From Baffinella frigidus (taxonomy: Eukaryota; Cryptophyceae; Cryptomonadales; Baffinellaceae): 16,796 bases of DNA. Position 1 is the first letter of the stretch; each line of letters starts with the position of its first letter. Of the stretch, positions 15,661 through 16,796 are shown piece after piece. The DNA is taken from positions 105,664-122,459 of the forward strand of contig MU647260.1 in the NCBI GenBank assembly GCA_026770585.1, in the 5' to 3' direction. A program made the position numbers and the translations under genes. The notes beneath the pieces were generated by a model that had not been told where the DNA came from, made no database searches, and saw only the letters and a program-made list of their open reading frames with translations.

Positions 15661-16796
15661 CTCTCTCTCCTCTCGCTCTCTCTCTCTCTCTCTCCCTCTC
15701 TCCCTCTCCCTCTCTCTCTCTCTCTCTCAGACCTCTGCACAATCGAAGCTTGAAGGGGTAGCGCGCACCCCCCGACATTGTTTCAAAAGGTTTAAGGTTA
15801 AAAACTGAGGCAGCGCTAGAACCTCTCTCGGCGCCCTTCGCCCTTCACCCTAAAACCCTAAAACCCTAAACCCCTAAAACCCTAAAACCCTAAAACCCTA
15901 AAACCCTAAAACCCTCAAACCCTCAAACCCTAAAACCCTAAAACCCTAAAACCCTAAAACCCTAGACCCTAATCCCCAAACCCTAAACCCCAAACCCCAA
16001 ACCCTAAACCCTAAACCCTAACCCCGAACCCCTACACCAGCACGGAAAGAGGAGGGGGAGAAGATGGCCGCGGCATCGCAAGAGATTGAGGCGGCGATCG
16101 ACCGTCTGTGCCAGGCTGCCGCGGGGGCGAGCAACGCGGCCGAGGCGAGGGCCCTAAACCCTACACTAACCCGGAAACATGTTGAATTATCATGGAAAAT
16201 TTCCCCTAATTGTTGCAGGATGTGGGCGAAGGGTAATTAGGCCCTTAACTGAATTTAGTTAGGGCCGTAATCCCGTTTGCTTAGTCCTTTGTCGCAAGAG
16301 ATGGAGGCGGCGATGGACCGCCTGTGCCTGGCTGCTGGGGGGGCGAGCCACGCGGCCGAGGCGAGCGGGCGAGCGACGCGGCCGAGGCGAGCTCTAGACC
16401 TTAAACCCTGAACCCTAGAACCCTAAAACCCTGAACAATAATCCCTAGAACCCTAAACCCTGATCCCCAGAACCCTAATACCCAAACTTTAAACCCTCAA
16501 TTCTGAACCCCAAACCTCAAACCCCAAACCCTAAACGCCGCGGCTGAGACGAGCGCCCTCAACCCCAAACATTCAACCCTGAGTGTGATTTGAGTGCAAA
16601 CCCTAGACTCTAATCCTACACCCAACACCGTGAACCCCAAACCCCAAACCCCAAACCCTAACCCCCAAACCCCAAACCCCAAACCCCAACCCCCAAACCC
16701 CAAAGCAGCACGCGAGCGCGGTAGCGGAGGCCAAAGCAGCAGCGGAATCGTCTGCCGTCTCAGCATTGGCGGGGTTGGGGGGGGTGGGGGCGGGGG
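8783..16796 (+). CDS. Multi-exon coiled-coil protein gene (partial, open at right)
   Basis: A series of short GC-rich plus-strand segments, each bounded by AG on the left and mostly GT on the right, encodes charged, alanine-, leucine-, arginine- and glutamate-rich helices typical of coiled coils. Phases agree where exons can be joined: 1-2-3 in phase 0; 12154, 12573 and 13005 in phase 0; 13005-13930 and 13930-16041 in phase 1. Introns range from 97 bp to about 2 kb and hold telomere-like arrays, palindromes and broken exon copies. The N-terminus carries CGQC. No family is recognised beyond generic coiled coil (structural, cytoskeletal or centrosomal roles are possible but unproven). The 3' end is outside the window. 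Exons between 9687 and 12153 are uncertain, and decay into a pseudogene is possible. Confidence 0.6.
8894..8990 (+). other. Intron 1 (97 bp)
   Basis: Begins GTGATG and ends GTCGGGGCAG. CTGAC, a branch-site-like motif, occurs at about 8948 and 8968. This intron is short and free of repeats, unlike the others. Confidence 0.6.
8991..9245 (+). CDS. Coiled-coil gene, exon 2
   Basis: Eighty-five codons without a stop, in phase 0 with exon 1. It starts LEDSSAAHLATIEKHRRHVQ, continues with VKIERGSLLKELNRARADAS and RLRTQLEG, and ends AAFARDTENLQ before GTGCGG. Leucine/alanine heptad spacing with dense charge indicates a long helix broken by a Gly/Pro-rich piece (AAAPRHGGGAP). It is the longest exon and the best evidence that the gene is real. 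Confidence 0.7.
9246..9638 (+). other. Intron 2 with CTATTTGGGCT repeat and telomere-like array
   Basis: Starts GTGCGG and ends CAACTATGGCAG. It holds three tandem CTATTTGGGCT units (about 9280-9313) leading into a diverged copy of the CTATTTGGGCTC...TTTGTA element, then the array at 9401-9616, which ends only 22 bp before the acceptor. Confidence 0.6.
9401..9616. repeat. Interstitial telomere-like array (CCCTAAA/CCCCAAA)
   Basis: About 30 heptamer-like units: five CCCTAAA perfect in row at 9403-9440, then mixed CCCTAAA, CCCCAAA and CCTCAAA. It lies inside intron 2, C-rich on the coding strand. Confidence 0.9.
9639..9686 (+). CDS. Coiled-coil gene, exon 3
   Basis: Sixteen codons, EALLLSHRSAEELRSQ, in phase 0 between ...ATGGCAG and GTCTGA. 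Short, but matches the composition and boundary pattern of exon 2 (ends Gln-CAG). Confidence 0.55.
9669..9977. repeat. 24-bp direct repeat spanning the exon 3 donor, flanking a 261-bp insert
   Basis: GAGGAGCTCCGATCGCAGGT plus CTGA is present at 9669-9692 and identically at 9954-9977. The insert (9693-9953) has inverted arms TCATAACTATAGATTTGTA (9708-9726) and its complement (9841-9859), followed by a copy of the dispersed CTATCT repeat (9911-9952). The second copy recreates the exon end and donor. Confidence 0.7.
9978..10440. other. Intron-like stretch with dispersed repeats
   Basis: GGTACAAA and CTTGTACC occur at 10187 and 10212. Copies of the AAGATAGCGAACTACGGAATC-like and GCTATCTGAAGCGTGCAATG-like dispersed repeat occupy about 10268-10410, matching 1013-1128. 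A frame at about 10108-10170 could code but has no support. No gene seen. Confidence 0.4.
10442..10618. mobile_element. 173-bp hairpin element flanked by TA
   Basis: Arms of about 60 bp (10444-10503, 10557-10616; GAGCGTTTGCGGTAATTGTT at the tip) differ at about one base. TA stands on both sides. An inner AAAATGTT/AACATTTT pair lies in the loop. It is a third TA-flanked fold-back family; no transposase. Confidence 0.75.
10619..10836. other. Non-coding; contains a 38-bp repeat shared with 12836
   Basis: GGCGTGTCCGACACACCTCC...GAATCTTAAAA at 10631-10668 recurs at 12836-12873 with a few changes. The rest shows nothing recognisable apart from CCCTAAACCCTCC fragments near 10773. Confidence 0.5.
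10837..11045. mobile_element. MITE family B, copy 2
   Basis: The ends CCACACGAGAACGCTAGAGG and ...CTAGCATTCTCGAGTGG match copy 1 (728-931). The right interior (GGAGGTTACTTTACCTTACC...GGTACAAATATT) is shared with copy 1. The left interior is different and carries the 216-249-like segment. No TA flanks remain. Confidence 0.65.
11109..11247. repeat. Interstitial telomere-like array, ending at an exon copy
   Basis: CCCTAAA, CCCTACA, CCCGAAA and CCCCAAA units run up to CCCTCCACTCTAAATGCAG. The last CAG is an acceptor-like end of exon copy 1 (11248). Confidence 0.8.
11248..11304 (+). pseudogene. Broken copy of the VRRLEAQL exon
   Basis: The frame VRRLEARLKTTPPLSKT then TGA corresponds to the intact exon at 12154 up to Leu8. 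It is then altered; the CTCGAAAACTTGAC end matches CTCGAAAACGTGAC at about 11951. Likely a decayed tandem exon duplicate. Confidence 0.5.
11338..11405. repeat. TGACTTGACT minisatellite
   Basis: Units TGACTTGACT/TGACCCTT repeat about six times, then AAAGTCAAG gives a partial inverted match. Lies in intronic DNA. Confidence 0.65.
11480..11533 (+). CDS. Candidate exon (18 codons)
   Basis: Between CGCCGGCAG and GTGACT, phase 0 on both sides: ARERPRDRSRGRRSQLSE. Charge content and the QLSE|gt end resemble the other exons, but a frame-shifted reading is also open. Inclusion in the mature message is uncertain. Confidence 0.35.
11636..11820 (+). pseudogene. Two decayed exon copies in block 1
   Basis: GTTCGGCGCCCAGAAGCGCA (after ATGCAG) reads VRRPEAQLNPR. 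GTGCGGCGCCCGGACGCACA (after GTGCAC, acceptor AG lost) reads VRRPDAQLTTLEA. Leu to Pro changes and the lost acceptor argue for decay. A frame of 71 codons across both is open but carries intron-like sequence. Confidence 0.45.
11807..11935. repeat. 129-bp palindrome with exon-derived tips
   Basis: The tips CCACCCTGGAGGCAA (11807-11821) and TTGCCTCCAGGGTGG (11921-11935) are perfect complements, and the left tip is codons of the exon copy (TLEA). An inner stem pairs CTTAAGTCAACTCCCATACA... (11844) with its complement ending at 11907, around a GCAGCCG-AAATG-CGGCTGC loop. Confidence 0.65.
12023..12060 (+). pseudogene. Decayed exon copy in block 2
   Basis: After GATGCAG the frame reads VRRLEAQLNVRGSH, same as the exon at 12154 for ten residues and then lost. 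The following sequence aligns with the intronic part of block 1. Confidence 0.45.
12154..12219 (+). CDS. Coiled-coil gene exon, intact VRRLEAQL copy
   Basis: Twenty-two codons, VRRLEAQLNVRDTTLTSLSS then AE, between GGTGGTGCAG and GTATCA, phase 0. Leucines at positions 4, 8, 15 and 18 fit a heptad pattern. Five sibling copies upstream are broken. Twenty-two residues is close to three heptads, so repeats would extend a helix nearly in register. Confidence 0.55.
12226..12316. repeat. Interstitial telomere-like array after a donor
   Basis: CCCTAAA, CCCTAGA and CCCTACA units start within 7 bp of the donor GTATCA. Twelve to thirteen units, C-rich on the coding strand. Confidence 0.85.
12494..12572 (+). 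repeat. Tandem TGTTGACTAAAA units before an acceptor
   Basis: TTGACT(A/G)AAA occurs at about 12494, 12512, 12528 and 12544, separated by T-rich runs, then GTTGGCAG at the exon border. The repeats resemble branch-site motifs (GACTAA) and supply a U-rich tract. A splicing role is inferred. Confidence 0.5.
12573..12617 (+). CDS. Coiled-coil gene exon (VYERVEAAERRGREE)
   Basis: Fifteen codons between CGTTGGCAG and GCAACC, phase 0. The donor would be GC rather than GT. The telomere-like array starts at the fourth base after the border, so the donor may have been disturbed by it. Confidence 0.5.
12622..12732. repeat. Interstitial telomere-like array
   Basis: CCCTAAA units, four in perfect row, with CCCCGAA, CTCTAAA variants. 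It fills almost the whole gap between two exon-like segments (12617 and 12750). Confidence 0.85.
12750..12800 (+). pseudogene. Truncated exon copy (GAARARLAEQRMGEELA)
   Basis: Identical in frame to the first 17 codons of the exon at 13005 except for Gly/Glu and Glu/Asp changes, with the same GCGTGGCAG border. It is cut at CTTGCG by a segment starting with the hairpin TGCGTGTAAAA/TTTTACGCA. Confidence 0.5.
12794..13004. other. Insert between two exon copies
   Basis: It has a small hairpin at 12797-12820, the 38-bp repeat shared with 10631 (12836-12873), GGTACAAA twice (12878, 12900) and a GC-rich tract GGCGGCGCCCCCCCGGCCCC. No gene. Confidence 0.45.
13005..13083 (+). CDS. Coiled-coil gene exon (GAARARLAEQRMEEDLAKER)
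   Basis: Seventy-nine bases between GCGTGGCAG and GTGACC: 26 codons (GAARARLAEQRMEEDLAKER, HSRLRA) plus one base. It starts in phase 0 after the exon at 12573 and ends in phase 1, which fits the AG-started exon at 13930. Strong heptad-like helix. Confidence 0.6.
13105..13193. repeat. CTATTTGGGCTC...GAGAATAG element
   Basis: It begins CTATTTGGGCTCACCAA and ends GTCAACTTGAGAATAG, containing TAAAGTTGCCGGATTTGTAC. The same order is present at 15491-15588, and the right part at 1297 and 1722. The ends are weakly inverted (CTATT/AATAG). Probably a small dispersed element of about 90-100 bp. Confidence 0.5.
13223..13391 (+). pseudogene. Two further fragments of the RLAEQRMEEELAK exon
   Basis: RLVEQRMEEELAK at 13223-13261 (followed by GTGGTA) and RMEEEPPR at about 13370-13391 repeat parts of the exon at 13005. 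Between them lies a tight hairpin CCCCCCG-AAAA-CCGGGGGG (about 13304-13322). Confidence 0.45.
13392..13826. other. Intron-like stretch with clustered AAAGTTGAC
   Basis: AAAGTTGAC or its complement appears about seven times between 13560 and 13880 in both orientations, often with GCCGAAAGTT or CAACTTTCGG. An EDARDA exon-start copy (AGGACGCGCGAGACGCC) follows TTTCGGCAG at 13752 but has no donor. Confidence 0.45.
13827..13843 (+). CDS. Candidate micro-exon (EDAREA)
   Basis: AG GAC GCT CGG GAA GCG between TTTCGGCAG and GTGAGT, the most canonical donor in the gene. Starts in phase 1 but ends in phase 0, so it cannot be followed by the exon at 13930 in frame. Probably a truncated duplicate of that exon's start. 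Confidence 0.3.
13930..14022 (+). CDS. Coiled-coil gene exon (EDARDAAEAGARQGLREARE)
   Basis: Ninety-three bases between TTTGGGCAG and GTTTAG. Phase 1 at both ends, so it can be skipped without a frame change. Translation: EDARDAAEAGARQGLREARE then EKAAGEPIAAA. Alanine/glutamate/arginine-rich helix. Confidence 0.55.
14042..14178. mobile_element. Inverted-repeat element with GATTTAATTTCGGGAA ends
   Basis: GATTTAATTTCGGGAATGTT...CTAAACGA at left pairs with TCGTTTAGAAGGACAGTTCC...AAATC at right (arms about 34 bp, a few mismatches), around a loop holding TTTGTACC (14132). Lies 20 bp inside the intron after 14022. Confidence 0.6.
14411..15036. repeat. Long-range inverted repeat, about 620 bp
   Basis: TAGGCCACATGTTATGGTCG at 14411 pairs with CGACCATAACATGTGGCCTTA-like sequence near 15015-15035. 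The AT-rich inside has AGAATTC/GAATTCT-rich motifs, CTTTCATAATCG twice (14309 just outside, 14882) and a truncated family A core (CCTAGGGCCCTACGGTAGGG, about 14679). Open frames of 72-92 codons inside have no recognisable features. Confidence 0.45.
15127..15168. repeat. Perfect 20-bp-arm palindrome
   Basis: TGATCACGTTTCCGTACGGA, two bases TG, then its exact complement. It could be a cruciform, a bidirectional hairpin or the remnant of an element; no flanking duplication seen. Confidence 0.7.
15290..15433. repeat. GC-rich minisatellite (CGCCCGCTCGTGCGCTG)
   Basis: CGCCCGCTCGTGCGC-like units run four times to about 15370, then TCGCGGGAACGAGCCCGGG occurs twice (15393-15442). Three frames are open on both strands as a consequence. 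Confidence 0.5.
15434..15525. repeat. Inverted repeat with GCCCAAATAG/CTATTTGGGC arms
   Basis: GAGCCCGGGCCCACCAAATC... (15434) pairs with ...GGTGAGCCCGGGCTC (15525), arms 35 bp with about four mismatches. The right arm is also the left end of the CTATTTGGGCTC element that continues to about 15588. Confidence 0.6.
15617..15729. repeat. CT microsatellite
   Basis: Nearly pure (CT)n with scattered CC for about 110 bp. On the coding strand it is pyrimidine-rich. The minus-strand open frame across it (Arg-Glu repeats) is an artefact. Confidence 0.9.
15847..16035. repeat. Telomere-like array with octamer CCCTAAAA units
   Basis: The first 115 bp are chiefly CCCTAAAA octamers (about 12), then heptamer CCCTAAA and CCCCAAA units. 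The array ends 5 bp before the acceptor at 16040. Octamer TTTTAGGG telomeres are known from Chlamydomonas; heptamers from many plants and algae. Confidence 0.9.
16041..16150 (+). CDS. Coiled-coil gene exon (RKEEGEKMAAASQEIEAAID)
   Basis: From CTACACCAG, CA completes a codon with the G of the previous exon (phase 1). Then RKEEGEKMAAASQEIEAAID, RLCQAAAGASNAAEAR. The right border is GAGGCGAGG followed by GCCCTAAACCC: no GT, only a possible GC donor, with telomere-like sequence starting at once. Confidence 0.5.
16151..16291. other. Insert between two exon copies
   Basis: Starts with CCCTAAACCCTACAC. It holds the hairpin GGCCCTTAACT-GAATTT-AGTTAGGGCC (about 16241-16267) and AT-rich sequence to TCCTTTG. 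Confidence 0.5.
16292..16391 (+). CDS. Second copy of the SQEIEAAIDRLC exon
   Basis: TCGCAAGAGATGGAGGCGGC reads SQEMEAAMDRLCLAAGGASH then AAEASGRATRPRRA. It aligns with 16078-16150. The end contains a slipped GCGAGCGGGCGAGCGACGCGGCCGAGG-type duplication. The acceptor AG precedes ATG; the donor is unclear because CCTTAAACCCTG follows. It may be an extra exon or a dead copy. Confidence 0.35.
16395..16538. repeat. Degenerate telomere-like array
   Basis: CCCTGAA, CCCTAGAA, CCCTAAAA and CCCCAAA units up to CTAAACGCCGCGG. It is followed by a short coding-like scrap AAETSALN (16536-16562), then more array. Confidence 0.8.
16601..16703. repeat. Degenerate telomere-like array (CCCCAAA-rich)
   Basis: Mostly CCCCAAA units from about 16636. 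It ends directly at AAAGCAG, the border of the last coding-like segment. Confidence 0.8.
16707..16796 (+). CDS. Possible last visible exon (partial)
   Basis: After CCAAAGCAG the phase-0 frame reads HASAVAEAKAAAESSAVSAL then AGLGGVG into a poly-G tail. Alanine/glutamate composition fits the gene. The poly-G at the edge is low-complexity and may be an assembly artefact. Confidence 0.35.

Noticed and set aside
15491-15778. Minus-strand frame with long Arg-Glu run
   Set aside because: Translation of the CT microsatellite.

Overview
The window looks like nuclear DNA of a microbial eukaryote, most plausibly an alga or alga-like protist. The reasons are a multi-exon gene with GT/AG introns, many degenerate telomere-type repeats (CCCTAAA/TTTAGGG and an octamer CCCTAAAA form), dense small inverted-repeat elements, long G/C homopolymers and no bacterial operon layout. 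The lineage cannot be fixed from sequence alone. Both window ends are low-complexity poly-G, so they may be assembly breaks.

Layout: 1-6900 is almost gene-free. It holds nested and dispersed repeats: a repeat mosaic (540-1860), two copies of a long palindrome (2076-2251, 3433-3540), a TTTAGGG-like tract (3221-3398), a 31-bp minisatellite (3957-4205), three copies of a short coding remnant (4257-4926), a cloverleaf-like palindrome (4387-4542), and from 4928 to 6833 a cluster of about 117-bp hairpin MITEs with CAGGGGTACC ends. One MITE lies inside another with a TA target duplication. Positions 6968-8608 (minus) encode an intact ankyrin-repeat protein of 546 residues. It is head to head with a plus-strand gene starting at 8783, which appears to encode an alpha-helical coiled-coil protein and runs off the right end.

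The coiled-coil gene is the most interesting object. Its GC-rich exons are short, keep a consistent reading phase where I could join them, and are separated by introns packed with telomere-like arrays, palindromic elements and decayed copies of neighbouring exons. Exons 1-3 and those at 12154, 12573, 13005, 13930 and 16041 are the best supported; others are candidates or broken copies. Five or more inverted-repeat families occur, several with TA flanks, and an octamer TTTGTACC/GGTACAAA recurs in many of them. No tRNA, rRNA, CRISPR array or virus-like gene was seen.
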